The notes below the pieces were generated by a model that saw only the letters and a list, made by a program, of their open reading frames with translations, made no database searches and was not told where the DNA came from. Source: Bubalus kerabau (lineage: Eukaryota > Chordata > Mammalia > Artiodactyla > Bovidae). From it: 64,000 bases of DNA. Below, one piece after another: positions 1 to 11,254 of this stretch. Where the stretch lies: assembly GCF_029407905.1 (NCBI RefSeq), contig NC_073635.1, positions 41,469,501-41,533,500 on the forward strand. The letters are read 5' to 3'. A program made the position numbers and the translations under genes. Numbering within the stretch: position 1 is the first letter of the stretch; each line of letters opens with the position of its first letter.

Positions 1-1143
1 CCATCCAACCATCTCATCCTCTGTCATCTCCTTCTCCTCCTGTCTTTAATCTTGCCCAGCATCAGGGTCTTTTCTAATTAGTCAGTTCTTTACATAAGGT
101 AGCCAAAGTACTGGAGGTTCAGGTTCAGCATCAGTCCTTCCAAGGAATATTCAGGACTGATTTTCTTTAAGATGGACTGGTTGGATCTCCTTGCAGTCCA
201 AGGGACTCTCAAGAGTTTTCTCCAATACCATAGTTCAAAAGCATCAATTCTTCAACGTTCAGCTTTCTTTATGGTCCAACCTTAACATCCATACATGACT
301 ATTGGAAAACCATAGCTTTGACTAGATGGACCTTTGTTGGCAAAGTAATATCTCTGCTTTTTATTATGCTGTCTAGGTTGGGTATAGCCTTTATTCTAAG
401 GAGTAAGCATCTTTAAATTCCATGGCTAGAGTTACCATCTGCAGTGATTTTGGAGTCCCCCAAAAATAAAGCCTCTCACTGGTTTCATTGTTTGCCATAT
501 ATTTGCCATGAAGTGATGGGAACTAATGCCATGATCTTAGTTTTTTGAATGTTGAGTTTTAAGCCAGCTTATCCCTCTCCTATTTCACTTTCATCAAGAG
601 GCTCTTTAGTTCCTCTTCACTTTCTGCAATAAGGGTGGTGTCATCTGCATAATCTGAGGTTATTGATATTCCTCCCAGCAATATTGATTCCAGCTTATGC
701 TTCATCCAGCCCAGCAATTTGAATGAATTCTGCTGTGTATTCTTGCCACCTCTTCTGAATATCTTAATATCTTCTGCTTCTATTAGGTCCATACCATTTC
801 TGTTCTTTATTGTGCCCATTTTTGTATGAAATGTTCCCTTGGTATCTCTAATTTTCTTGAAGAGATCTCTAGTCTTTCCCATTCTATTGTTTTCCTCTAT
901 TTCTTTCCATTGATCACTTAGGGAGGCTTTCTTATCTCTCCTTGCTATTCTTTGGATCTGTGCATTCAGATGGGTAGATATTTCCTTTTCTCCTTTTCCT
1001 TTTGCTTCTCTTCTTTTCTCAGCAATTTGTAAGTTCTCCTCAGACAACCATTTTGCCATTATTGCATTTCTTTTTCTTGGGGATGGTCTTGGTCGTTGCC
1101 TCCTATATAATGCCACGAACCTCTGTTCATAGTTCTTCAGGCC
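1..1143 (-). mobile_element. BovB LINE (RTE) fragment with internal deletion
   Basis: The plus strand reads as antisense BovB: the 3' region at the left edge (entered mid-element), then reverse-transcriptase coding sequence, then the domain upstream of it up to about 1143. Near 720 the sequence jumps from the segment just after the catalytic motif to a segment several hundred bases further upstream in the element, so the first part of the RT core is missing. The element continues left of the window. Its 5' end stops short of the endonuclease region, as is usual for BovB. Confidence 0.93.
580..1116 (-). pseudogene. Chimeric BovB reverse-transcriptase frame (178 codons)
   Basis: This open frame joins BovB sequence upstream of the RT (KTRDLFKKIRDTKGTFH) directly to the catalytic block (YADDTTLIAESEEEL) across the internal deletion near 720. 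The deletion therefore left the frame open. The YADD catalytic pair is present, but the first half of the RT fold, including the motif that supplies the other catalytic aspartate, is gone, so no activity is expected. It has no promoter of its own and is a relic. Confidence 0.8.
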
Positions 1144-1771
1144 ACTTATATATATAAGACAATAATATTAAATGGAATAAATTAATGAATTCTATGTGGT
1201 CTTATTTTAAGTATATGAAGTCAGCATTTTGAGTCCATCTATTTTCAAGGTAAATTGAATGGAGGTTGAACAGGAATGTGAAGATGATATGGAAGCTGCA
1301 TGAATTACATGCCATAGTAATAAGGTAAGAAAATGAATTTTTATAAACACCAATTATTGTATGAATAAGGAAATTAATGAAATATGGGAAACATAATTGG
1401 AAAACTGATGAGTATGATTGACTATATTACATGGGGGGTAAGGCACAGAATAGAAGATTTTTATATATTTAGTACCAGAATCTTATCCTGAATGACTACT
1501 ATCAAGAAGATAAGATAGAAAAATGACAGTTACCAAGCACCAAATATTGATTTTTTGTATATTTCAGGGTTTTTAACTGGTGGTCTAGCATGTACTGACA
1601 CATGTCACAACTACACAGAATATAAGAAGAAACAATGGTGAATCATTGTGTAGAGAGTCTGCTCCAATATTTGATATATACTTGACTATGTTGTGATAAA
1701 TATAAGTCCACTGAGGCTAACTAATCAATAAGTAAATAATGGTTATAAGGCCATGACAAGAGAAGAGAAGA
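1144..1771. other. No recognisable feature
   Basis: AT-rich sequence between a BovB and a SINE. I see no repeat family, long reading frame or RNA gene here. The last 27 bases include the 12-mer ataaggccatga (1745-1756), which recurs at 2078-2089 and may be a target-site duplication. Confidence 0.5.
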
Positions 1772-1974
1772 AGTGAAGTTGCTCAGTCGTGTCTGACTCT
1801 GTGACCCCATGGATTGTAGCATACAATGCTCCTCTGTCCATGGGATTATCCAGGCAAGAGTACTGGAGTGGATTGCCATTTCCTTCTCCAGAGGATCTTC
1901 CCAACCCAGGGATCGAACCTGGGTCTTCCACATTGTAGACAGATGCTTTACCATCTGAGCCACCAGGGAAGTCC
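1772..1974 (-). mobile_element. Bov-tA2 SINE
   Basis: On the minus strand the element opens with the tRNA-Glu-like head (complement of ccaccagggaagtcc, right end), has the B-box-like ggttcgatccctgg (complement at about 1907-1920), and runs into the BovB-derived tail ending in the tgactgagcaactt-type sequence at the left. It is close to consensus and nearly full length. Flanking 12-mers at 1745-1756 and 2078-2089 match exactly but enclose about 110 extra bases on the SINE's 5' side. Confidence 0.93.
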
Positions 1975-1985
1975 ACGGTCATACA

Positions 1986-2080
1986 GAAGGTCATATTTAG
2001 CTATGGTGTTTTTTTTTTTTTTTTTTAGTGATTCATGTATTTCTCCTGGTCAGACATTTTTAGTACCTGAGCTATTGATA
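1986..2080. repeat. Local duplication, copy 1
   Basis: About 95 bases (agaaggtcatatttagctat, a T tract, then a stretch ending gtacctgagctattgata) are repeated with only a few differences at 2579-2672 in the same orientation. Copy 1 sits directly beside the Bov-tA2 SINE. Confidence 0.9.
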
Positions 2081-2578
2081 AGGCCATGAGTGCATCTCAA
2101 AGAACCTAAGGAGAAGGAAAAATACTTAGTAATTCTTTGTGTTTAATAATATACTGGAACCAGGGCTTGGAAAAGCTGCAGTGTTATCTCTGAATCTGTC
2201 AACACTGTCTACATTTACAACTAGTTATTTTCTCACTCTTTGCAGAACAGCTTTCTTTTTCTGTCTAGTCAGTCCTTGTGGTGAAACATATCACTGTGGG
2301 ATTCTCTTATTATCCACATTACAGGGTCATTCAGCCCAGGAGAGATGAAGTACATTTTTTGCAGTACTGACTTTTGAATTCCCAGGAAGGGGCTCTGTAT
2401 GAATAAATGTAATGCAGCTGCCCAGTTCTGGACCAATCTATTGCAGCCAGGGGTGAAGCAACAGATGGGCCCAGCATGGTGCCAACTCAAAGGACAAACA
2501 TTTTCAGAGGGATGGCTGTTCTGAAATACCTACAGTGACCTACATTTCTCATTGTGGATATGATGAATATATAAAAAG
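2081..2578. other. No recognisable feature between duplication copies
   Basis: Single-copy-looking sequence separating the two ~95-base direct repeats. Short open frames occur on both strands but none resembles a known protein, and there is no repeat signature that I recognise. Confidence 0.45.
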
Positions 2579-2672
2579 AAGGTCATATTTGGCTATGGGT
2601 TGTTTTTTTTTTTTTTTTTAGTGACTCGTGTATTTCTCCTGGTCAGACATTTTTAGTACCTGAGCTATTGAT
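2579..2672. repeat. Local duplication, copy 2
   Basis: Second copy of the ~95-base unit at 1986-2080, including its T tract. It differs by a handful of substitutions (for example agtgactcgtgt against agtgattcatgt) and continues into a short AT run. Confidence 0.9.
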
Positions 2673-2807
2673 ATATATATATTTTTAATTTTATGAGTTA
2701 AATTTATTTAAGCTCAGAGGAGACCATTATTAATGTTCTTTTATTCTCAAACTACACTATTTGACAGAGAAGAGTTAAAGGAATATAGTTTAAACCCTAC
2801 CTCTTCC

Positions 2808-2900
2808 ACTTACCAGTTTTCATCATTGGGCTATGCCTTTTCCCTCATAAGGCACACTTCCTCATCTATAAAATGAAAATAATAGTTAATAAATATCTAT
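2808..2900 (-). mobile_element. MIR SINE fragment
   Basis: The stretch cttaccagttttcatcattg through cctcatctataaaatgaaaa fits the antisense MIR core (consensus cctcatctgtaaaatgggg). It is old and divergent. The flanks 2673-2807 and 2901-2949 show nothing else. Confidence 0.5.
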
Positions 2901-2949
2901 TATTTCTGGTTATTAAACTTTCATTTTGTATTGAATTATAGCCAATTAA

Positions 2950-3955
2950 TAACACTCTGATAGTTTCTGGTGGACAGCAAAGGGACTCAGCCACACATAA
3001 ATATGTATTCATTCTCCCCTAAACTCCCCTTCCATCCAGGCTGCCACATAACATTGAGCAGAGCTCCATGCACTATAGAGTAGGTCCTTGTTGGTTATCT
3101 ATTTTCAAATATTGCAGTGTGTGCCAGTCCCTCCCAAACTCACCAACTATCTTTATTCCTATCAAACATAGGTTCGTTCCGTAAGTTGTTGTGGTTCACT
3201 CACTCAGTTGTGTTCAATTCTTTGTGAACTCATGGACTGCAGCACTCCAGGCTTCCCTGACCTTCACAATCTCCTGGTGTTTACTCAAACTCATGTCCAT
3301 TGAGTCGGTGATACCATCCAGGCATCTCATCCTCTGTCATACCTTCTGCTCCTGCCTTCAATCTTTCCCAGCATCAGGGTCTATTCCAATAAGTGAACTT
3401 TTTACATCAGGTGGTCAAAGTACTGGAAATTTAGCTTTAGCATCAGTCCTTCCAATGGATATTCAGAATTGATTTCCTTTAGGATCGACTAGTCAGATCT
3501 CCACGCAGTCCAAGTGATTCTCAAGTCTTCTCCAACACCATAGTTCAAAAGTATCAATTTTTCAGCACTCAGCTATCTTTTTAGTCCAAATCTCACATCC
3601 ATACATGACTACTGGAAAAATTATAGCTTTACTAGATGGACCTTTGTCAGCAAAGTAATGTTTCTGTTTTTTAATATACAGTCTAGGTTAGTCATGGCTT
3701 TCTTACAAAGGGAAGGTTTATTTTAATTTCAAGGCTGGTGTCATCATCTGCAGTAATTTGGAGCCCAAAAATATAAAGTCTGTCACTGTTTTCATTTGTG
3801 AGTCTACTTCTGTTTTGTACATAAGTTTATATCTTTCATGTCTTTTTAGGCTCCACACATAAGGAATGTCATACATTGTTTCTGCTTCTCTGATTTACTT
3901 CACTCAATATGACAATCTGTAGGTCCACTCATGTTACTGCAAAATAATATAAAAG
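2950..3955 (-). mobile_element. Old L1 3' UTR, split by a BovB
   Basis: Left part (2950-3186) reads as antisense L1 3' UTR: the ccatccaggctgccacataa and gtaggtccttgttggttatc boxes. The element breaks at gttcgttccgtaag and resumes at 3796 with tgagtctacttctgttttgt, then acttcactcaatatgac and gtccactcatgttactgcaa. The two halves are collinear in L1, so the BovB at 3187-3795 landed inside it. Confidence 0.85.
3187..3795 (-). mobile_element. BovB LINE 3' fragment nested in L1
   Basis: Antisense BovB 3' end: begins gttgttgtggttcactcact at the left (3' terminus) and runs about 600 bases to the end of the RT C-terminal region. It is divergent and contains many indels. No clear target-site duplication remains. 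Confidence 0.9.
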
Positions 3956-4496
3956 TATATGTCCCTATAAAGACATATCAGTTCAGTTCAGTACAGTTCA
4001 GTCACTCACTCGAGTCCGACTCTTTGTGAACCCATGGCCTTCAGCATGCCAGGCCTCCATGTCCATCACCAACTCCTGGAGTTTACTCAAACTCATGTCC
4101 ATTGACTAGGTAATACTATCCAACCGTCTCATCCTCTGTCATCCCCTTCTTCTCCAGTGTTCAATCTTTCCCAGCACTGGGTTCTTTTTCAATAAGTCAT
4201 ATCCTCGCATCAGGTAGCCAAAGTATTGGAGTTTCAGCTTCTGCATCAGTCCTTCCAATGGATATTCAGGATATATTTCTTTTAGAATGGACTGGTTGGA
4301 TTTCCTTGCAGTCCAAGGGACTCTCAAGAGTCTTCTCCAAAACCACAGTTCAAAAGCATCAATTTTTTGGCCCTCAGCTTTCTTTAGAGTTCAATTTTCA
4401 CATCCATACATGGCTACTGGAAAAACCATAGCCTTGACTAGATGGATCTTTGTTGGCAAAGTATTGTCTCTGCTTTTAATATGCTGTCTAGGTTGG

Positions 4497-5474
4497 AAGC
4501 AACAGTTAGAACTGGACATGGAGCAACAGACTGCTTCCAAACAGGAAAAGGAGTATGTCAAGGCTGTATATTGTCACCCTGCTTATTTAACTTATATGCA
4601 GAGTACATCATGAGAAACTCTGGGCTGGAAGAAGCACAAGCTGGAATAAAGATTGCCAGGAGAAATATCAATAAACTCAGATATGCAGATGACACCACCA
4701 TTATGGATGGCAGAAAGTGAAAAGGAACTAAAAAGCCTCTTGATGAAAGTGAAAGAGGAGAGTGAAAAAGTTGGCTTAAAGCTCAACATTAAGAAAACGA
4801 AGATCATGGCGTCTGGTTCCATTACTTCATGGGAAATAGATAGGGAAACAGTGGAAACAGTGTCAGACTTTATTTTTTTGAGCTCCAAAATCACTGAAGA
4901 TGGTGACTGCAGTCATGAAATTAAAAGATGCTTACTCCTTGGAAGAAAAGTTATGACCAACCTAGATAGCTTATTCAAAAGCAGAGACATTACTTTGCCA
5001 ACAAAGGTCCGTCTAGTCAAGGCTATGGTTTTTCCAGTGGTCATATATGGATGTGAGAGTAGGACTGTGAAGAAAGCTGAGCACCGAAGAATTGATGCTT
5101 TTGAACTGTGGTGTTGGAGAAGACTCTTGAGAGTCCCTTGGACTGCAAGGAGATCCAACCAGTCCATTCTAAAGGAGATCAGCCCTGGGATTTCTTTGGA
5201 AGGAATGATGCTTAAGCTGAAACTCCAGTACTTTGGCCACCTCATGTGAAGAGTTGACTCATTGGAAAAGACTCTGATGCTGGGAGGGATTGTGGGCAGG
5301 AGGAGAAGGGGACGACAGAGGATGAGATGGCTGGATGGTATCACCAACTCGATGGACGGGAGTTTGAGTGAACTCTGGGAATTGGTGATGGACAGGGAGG
5401 CCTGGAGTGCTGCAATTCATGGGGTTGCCAAGAGTCGGACATGACTGAGTGACTGAACTGAACTGAACTGAACT
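4497..5474 (+). mobile_element. BovB LINE 3' end inserted head-on into BovB
   Basis: The sense BovB begins at aagcaacagttagaactgg (5'-truncated) and ends in the terminal tandem repeat (actga)n at 5444-5474. It is flanked by ctaggttgg (left copy at about 4487-4495, right copy at about 5473-5481). It lies in the opposite orientation inside the older copy, forming an inverted-repeat pair with it. It is less diverged than its host, so it is younger. Confidence 0.93.
4653..5249 (+). pseudogene. BovB reverse-transcriptase C-terminal frame (198 codons)
   Basis: The frame runs from just after the catalytic motif to QYFGHLM, with KVGLKLNIKKTKIMASG and RDITLPTKVRLVKAMVFP blocks typical of BovB RT. The YADD motif (about 4680-4695) lies in another frame, because atgg is tandemly duplicated at 4703-4710. 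That four-base duplication is a frameshift directly downstream of the active-site motif. The frame ends at a TGA shared with other BovB copies in this window. Confidence 0.85.
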
Positions 5475-7284
5475 AGGTTGGTCATAACTTTTTTTCCAAG
5501 CACCTTTTAATTTCATGGCTGCAGTCACCATCTGCAGTGATTTTGGAGGCCAAAAAATAAAGTCTGACACTGTTTCCACTGTTTCCCTATCTATTTCCCA
5601 TGAAGTGATGGGACCAGATGCCATGATTTTAGTTTTCTGAATTTTGAGTGTTTAGCCAGCTTTATCCCTCTCATCTTTCACTTTCATCAAGATGCTCTTT
5701 AATTCTTCTTCACTTTCTGCCATAAGTGTAGTGTCATCTGTATATCTGAGCTTATTGATATTTCTCCTGGTAATCTTGATTCCAGCCTGTGCTTCATCCA
5801 ACCCAACATTTCTCATGATGTTCTCTGCATGTAAGTTAAATAAGCAGGCTGAGAATATACAGCTTTGACATACTCCTTTCCCTATTTGGAACCAGTCTGC
5901 TGTTCCATGTCCAGTTCTAAGTGATACTTACTGAACTGCATACAGATTTCTCAAGAGCCAGGTTAGGTGGTCTGGTATTCATATCTCTTTCAGAATTTTC
6001 CATAGTTTATTGTGATCCACACAGTCAAAGGCTTCTACGTAGTAAATAAAGCAGAAGTAGGTATTTTTCTGGAAGTCACTTGCTTTCTTGATAATCCAGC
6101 AGATGTTGCCAATTTGATCTCTGGTTCCTCTGCCTTTTTAAGTCCAGCCTGAACATCTGGAAATTCATGTTTCACATACTGTTGAAGCCTGGCTTGGAGA
6201 ATTTTGGGCATTACTTTGCTACTGTGTGAGATGAGTGCAATTGTGTGGTATTTTGAGCATTCTTTGGCATTGCCTTTTTGGGATTGGAATGAAAACTGAC
6301 CTTTTCCAGCCCTGTGGCCACTGCTGAGTTTTCCAAATAGGCTGGCATATTGAGTGCAGCACTTTCACAGCATCATCTTTCAGGATTTGAAATAGCTCAA
6401 CTGGAATCCCATCACCTCCACTAACTTTGTTCATAGTGATGCTCCCTAAGGCCCACTTGACTTCACATTCCAGGATGTCTGGCTATAGGTTAGTGATCAC
6501 ACCATTGTGATTATCTTGGTTGTGAAGATATTTTTTGTACAGTTCTTCTGTATATTCTTGCCATCTCTTCTTAATATCTTCTGCTTCTTTTAGATCCTTA
6601 CCATTTCTGTTCTTTTGAACCCATCTTTGCATGAAATGTTCCCTTGGTATCTCTAATTTTCTTGAAGAGCTCTCTAGTCTTTCTCATTGTTTCCCATTCT
6701 ATTGTTTTTCTCTATTTCTTTGCACTGGTCACTGAGAAAGGTTTTCCTATCTCTTCTTGCTATTCTTTGGAACTCTGCATTCAGATGCTTATATCTTTCC
6801 TTTTCTCCTTTGCTTTTCGCTTCTCTTCTTTTGACAACTATTTGTAAGCCCTCCTCAGACAGCCATTTTGCTTTTTTGCATTTCTTTTCCATGGGGTTGG
6901 TCTTGATCGCTTCTCCTGTACAATGTCATGAACCTCTGTCTATAGTTTACCAGGCACTCTATCAGATCTAGTCCCTTAAATCTATTTCTCACTTCCACTG
7001 TATAATCGTAAGGAAATTGATTTAGGTTGTACCTGAATGGTCTAGTGGTTTTCCCTACTTTCTTCAAGTTCAGTCTAATTTGGCAATAAGTAGTTCATGA
7101 TCTGAGCCACAGTCAGCTTCCAGTCTTGTTTTTGCTGACTGTATAAATCTTATACATCTTTGGCTGCAAAGAATTTAATCAGTCTGATTTTGGTATTGAC
7201 CATCTGGTGATGTCCATGTGTAGAGTCTTCTCTTGTGTTTTCAGAAAAGGGTGTTTGCTATGACCAGTGACTGGCCATAAAGTC

Positions 7285-7756
7285 ATATATAAATACTTAA
7301 AATAACTCCATCTGTTAATAGCCCAAAACTGGAAAGAAAACAAAGGTCCATCAACAACTGATGGTATATACTACAAACTAGTATGTCTGCACTGTGGAAT
7401 ACTGTCTAGAAATAAGTACACATTACAGTATGGATGAATCTAAGTACACTCATGCTGCATTAAAGGCAAATAGTACAGAATGCATGTTATAATATTTGAA
7501 ATGTGCACAGTTCTAGGAAAGTTAAACTAGCACATAGTGATAAAAACCTCATCAGAATTTGCCTGGGGAAAGAGAAAGGAGATGGAAGAGAGAGAAATTA
7601 TAAAGGTGTATTCGAAAATTTTTTCTGGTGACAAATATGTCAATTGATCTTGATTGTCATGTTGCTTTCATGGATAAGCATCTATGCCAAAACAAACTGT
7701 ACACTTTAATTTTGTTTAGGTTACTGTATAACAATTATACTCTAGTAAAACTGTTC
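7285..7756 (+). mobile_element. Old L1 3' end
   Basis: Reads as sense L1 ORF2 tail and 3' UTR of an old family: gcccaaaactggaaagaaaa, caaaggtccatcaacaactg, ctgtggaatactgtctagaa, then aactgtacactttaatt and caattatactctagtaaaac at the 3' terminus. Strongly diverged, no intact frame. Confidence 0.75.
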
Positions 7757-7814
7757 AAAAAAGTAATAAGTAACTCATAACATTGTGGTGTAGATGAAAC
7801 AGATATTTCAAAGA

Positions 7815-7897
7815 GAGCTCTTAATATAGTGCCTACCATATAGCAAGCATGCTTTTAGTACTGTATTATTCTTATTACTTTAATTCTATTAGACAAT
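7815..7897 (+). mobile_element. Possible MIR fragment
   Basis: The text tagtgcctaccatatagcaa followed by an attatt-rich stretch resembles the centre of MIR (gtgccaggcactgttctaag, then tattattatt). The match is short and old, so this call is weak. Confidence 0.3.
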
Positions 7898-8373
7898 TAT
7901 ATTAGTTTACTATTGGTACTGTAGCAATTACCACAAACTTAGTGGTTTAAAAACAACACAAATCCGTTATCCTTCATGAGGTTAGAAGTCAGATAGATTT
8001 CACTGAGTTCAAATCACTGTCAGCAGGACTTCATTCCCTCTGTGGACATTAGGGAAGAATCTGTTTCCCAGAGTCTGGCATCTTTCAGCTTCTAGAGGTC
8101 AGCCACCTGCATCCCTTGACTCATGACCCTTTTCCCCAACATCAAAACCAGCAATGCAATGTCCTCAAATTTCTTTCTCAGACTCTGACACTCCAGCCCT
8201 CCCTTTACAAGGACCCTTGTGTTTTAATCAGGTCCACCTTGGATAAGCCAGAATGCTCTGGCTTCTAAATTTCTTAACTTAATCACTTTTACTAAGCAAA
8301 TTAGCATATTTGTATTTACAAGGATTAAGATGAGGACACCTTTGAAGGGGAGCCATTATTCTGCTTGTTACAA
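7898..8373 (-). mobile_element. MLT1-type LTR (ERVL-MaLR), solo
   Basis: The plus strand reads as an antisense MLT1 LTR: tattagtttactattggtac, taccacaaacttagtggttt, agcttctagaggtcagccac, aaggacccttgtgttttaat, ending agccattattctgcttgtta caaca. Both LTR ends are recognisable and no internal retroviral sequence adjoins, so it is a solo LTR. Mammal-wide and old. Confidence 0.85.
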
Positions 8374-11254
8374 CAATATTTACCTTTTTACAGTAAGTCC
8401 CTTTCTATAAAACTTATTCTATGAAGATGCCATTTAGTTCTAAATCTACTCTTGGTCTACAAGTTTGTCGCCTAATTGAAGAGAAGACGGTAACTGAAGA
8501 AAAATACTAATAGTACCAGTTTTATGAAAAAAAAGTAATAGAATTATTGATGCTGGCATTTGACTATTATAAAATATTTCTTATATATATTCATAAGTAT
8601 ATTTTGATATTACATTAATGCATACAAAACAAGTTATAAGGTGTTGCAAAAAATATTATTTTACCAGTGTTTCTCAGTTACAAGTTGTTTTTTATCATCT
8701 CCTGGTGTGTAGAATTAAATTACCAATGCCTTATATTGCTTAAAGCAGATCAAATTAGTTGACCAGATATGAAGAATAAAAAACTATTCTAGGCATATTG
8801 CAGATGCACATTTTTTTTACTTTACTTAATTCTGTTAAAATACATTTAGTTTGAAAGAAAGTATTTAGAAACTCGTTTATTAGTTCCAGAATTGTCTAGA
8901 CCATATGAAAAAGTTCAGAATTCCCAGTAATGTTTTTCCTTTCCGTCCTTTTCCATCACATAAAAAACAATTTTACTTGAGTGAAGAAAACAGAGACTTT
9001 CTGGCTGGCCCTTTACAATTAAGGCAGTTGTAACTACTGTGAGATGTGAAGAAAAATTTAAAAGCATTTTTCAATTTAAATAGATTGATAAAAATGCATA
9101 CTTTGAAGATAAATTATTAGTTTTGTATAACTTTTTTTCTTTGTTTATGTTTTATGAGTTGATTCTAAATTTTCATTTGGATTTTGGGTCAACCAATTAT
9201 TACCCAAAGGATGGCTCCCATTGCAACACAAGTGTCTGGAATGTAATTGGCCCTGTCAGGTGCACCAAATTCTGACTGGGTTTAAAGTTAAAGCTTAAAG
9301 CTAGTTTGATTTGATTTAATCTTGGGTTATATGAAAGATCATTGATTTTTTTGGCTGTGTGACTTTTGTTTTGCTTCCAATTTTGACAGTGCTTTGTGAT
9401 GGCTTTTCCACAAAAGGGACTCCATAAAATGAAGTTGTGCGAGAAAGCCTGCTTTAAGGTTACCTGGCGATATCCCCACATGACATTTATTTTAAAAGAA
9501 TTCTATGAGAAATAAACAGCATTGCCAAAAGGCAAATAACTCTTGAAAAAGGGGAAAAAAACATCTATTATTGAAGATAAGCAAAAAGGATAATGAATGT
9601 TATAATCTCTGAAAATGGCTGTTCCACTGACAAAGTTTATATGTCAGATGAAGGAATAGTAGATTAAAGGAAGCTACTTGTTTATATGCACAAAGATGCT
9701 AAACTTAGTCTCCACTTTCTTGTGCTAAAACTTGATTAAGCTGTTCTGGAAATGCTCTTTTCTAATGGTTAGAAAGGCAAATAAATAGTGGGTGAAAGGG
9801 CTGTTTTTGTTGACCTGGACAGTTGCAATGAATGAATGTACAATGACACTTCATTTATTAAATCAACTCATGAAACACAAGAGATCTTTTTGATTAAGAA
9901 GCCAAAGAATAGTATTTAACTAAGAATTTAATTTCTGAGCAGACATTTCATCACATACTTGATAAATGATTCTAAATCATGCTTTATTAGTAATTTAATT
10001 CCATTCACAATTTTTTGGCAGATATGGTGTTAGGCCCTGGGAATAAATTTGGAAAGGAGATTGAACTGCTTCTATTCCACACAAACTGAAGTCCACTGCA
10101 ACAAATGAGCAATAAATAATTTCATATAGAATAGTTGTTAATGAAAGCAATAGAAAATAGTTCTCTGACAAAACAATCTAATCAATTATTTTTACTGCAT
10201 CCCCACTTCTTCAGTGTGATCTCCCATCATTCCTGAAGGCAAAAGGATGATAAGTACTTCTTTTTAATATTCACTCCTGTCTTCATTCTCTCATTTTTTT
10301 CTCCATCTTTCTTAAAAATCTATTCTCTTCTCCCTTATCCTTATCTAAATATCTAAGTAAAGTGTGTGCTCACCTTTCTCTGCTAGAAATGGGCATATAG
10401 CAGTGAATACAGAGACATAATCCTGCCCTTATAAGGTTTATAATAAACCACATTATACAAATATTGAATAAAAAATATTCACGAGATTAATTAGTTAATT
10501 GCTACTAATAAATTATTTGAATGAGAAGTGCAAATTGCTATGAGAAGAACCTGATTAGTCTGATGGCAGTATCTGAGAGATTGTTTTCAGCTGGAGTTGG
10601 AAGAACTGACAAAGCCATTGTATATGGAGCTAATAATAGTTTGGATCAAAAAGAGAAAGGAAAGAAGCTTCAGAGATACACAACCTTTTTATAGATAAGA
10701 ACAGTACGCATTAAAAAAAAAATTCAATAACCATGTAGTAATAAATGATACAACTAGAGATGGAGCCATGAATTTGATCACAGAGAATGTGGTGGATGGA
10801 ATATTAACATAACAACTCTCTTCCATGCTGGGGTAATCAGGCATTTGGGATCATGGCTTTTATCCAAACAGAATTTTTTTTCTCAAATACAAATTTCATT
10901 CCCCTTGCCAATGAATGATTCAGGATCCTTGTTGAAAGCCAGTCAGTTTGTGGCTTTCTCTAGATAATGAATAATGCACATAGGACCTAACTAGACCCAG
11001 TGAGACATGAAGGGAAGATTTCAAAGCCTTCTCTTCCCCTGGACTTTTCATGTGCAGCGATGGAGCCTAGAACTGATGAAACCATCACACAGAGGATGAC
11101 GAATCAAGGAAACTGCAAAGATGTAGAACTGGAGAATTATAATTATATTAATCAGTTGTGATGCCCTAATATCTTCCAGATATGTGGGCAAATTGTTTTT
11201 TTTTCCCATTGCTAATATAGAATCTGGAGATGGCATGAATAAAATGATGCTTTG
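8374..11254. other. Largely unrecognised sequence
   Basis: Nearly 3 kb with no young repeat. Around 10015-10070 and 10385-10640 the text (gttaggccctgggaataaat; gggcatatagcagtgaatac) is reminiscent of an old mammalian dispersed repeat that I cannot name. 10820-11240 may hold another degraded element. 8700-9980 has the mixed AT-rich, non-repetitive look of conserved non-coding DNA. Reading frames here (for example 93 codons on the minus strand at 9200-9481) match nothing that I recognise. Confidence 0.4.

Larger units (their letters stand above)
3981..7272 (-). mobile_element. BovB LINE, long copy split by an opposite BovB
   Basis: Two collinear antisense parts, 3981-4496 and 5475-7272, make one BovB copy of about 2.3 kb covering the 3' end, RT and part of the upstream region. 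It starts with the 3' terminal ttcagttcagt repeats. The interruption is a plus-strand BovB at 4497-5474; ctaggttgg occurs on both sides and is the likely target-site duplication. The RT catalytic motif reads YTDD. Several frameshifts and stops are present. Confidence 0.92.

Noticed and set aside
1772..1974. tRNA gene because of A/B-box-like sequence
   Set aside because: The tRNA-like part is the head of a Bov-tA2 SINE joined to a BovB-type tail; the same holds for the other Bov-tA and CHR copies.
4442..4613. Overlapping frames as a novel two-frame gene
   Set aside because: They cross the junction between minus-strand and plus-strand BovB and are antisense or sense transposon sequence.
9200..9481. 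93-codon minus-strand frame as an exon
   Set aside because: No splice sites in convincing places and no familiar motif; kept only as part of a possible conserved non-coding stretch.
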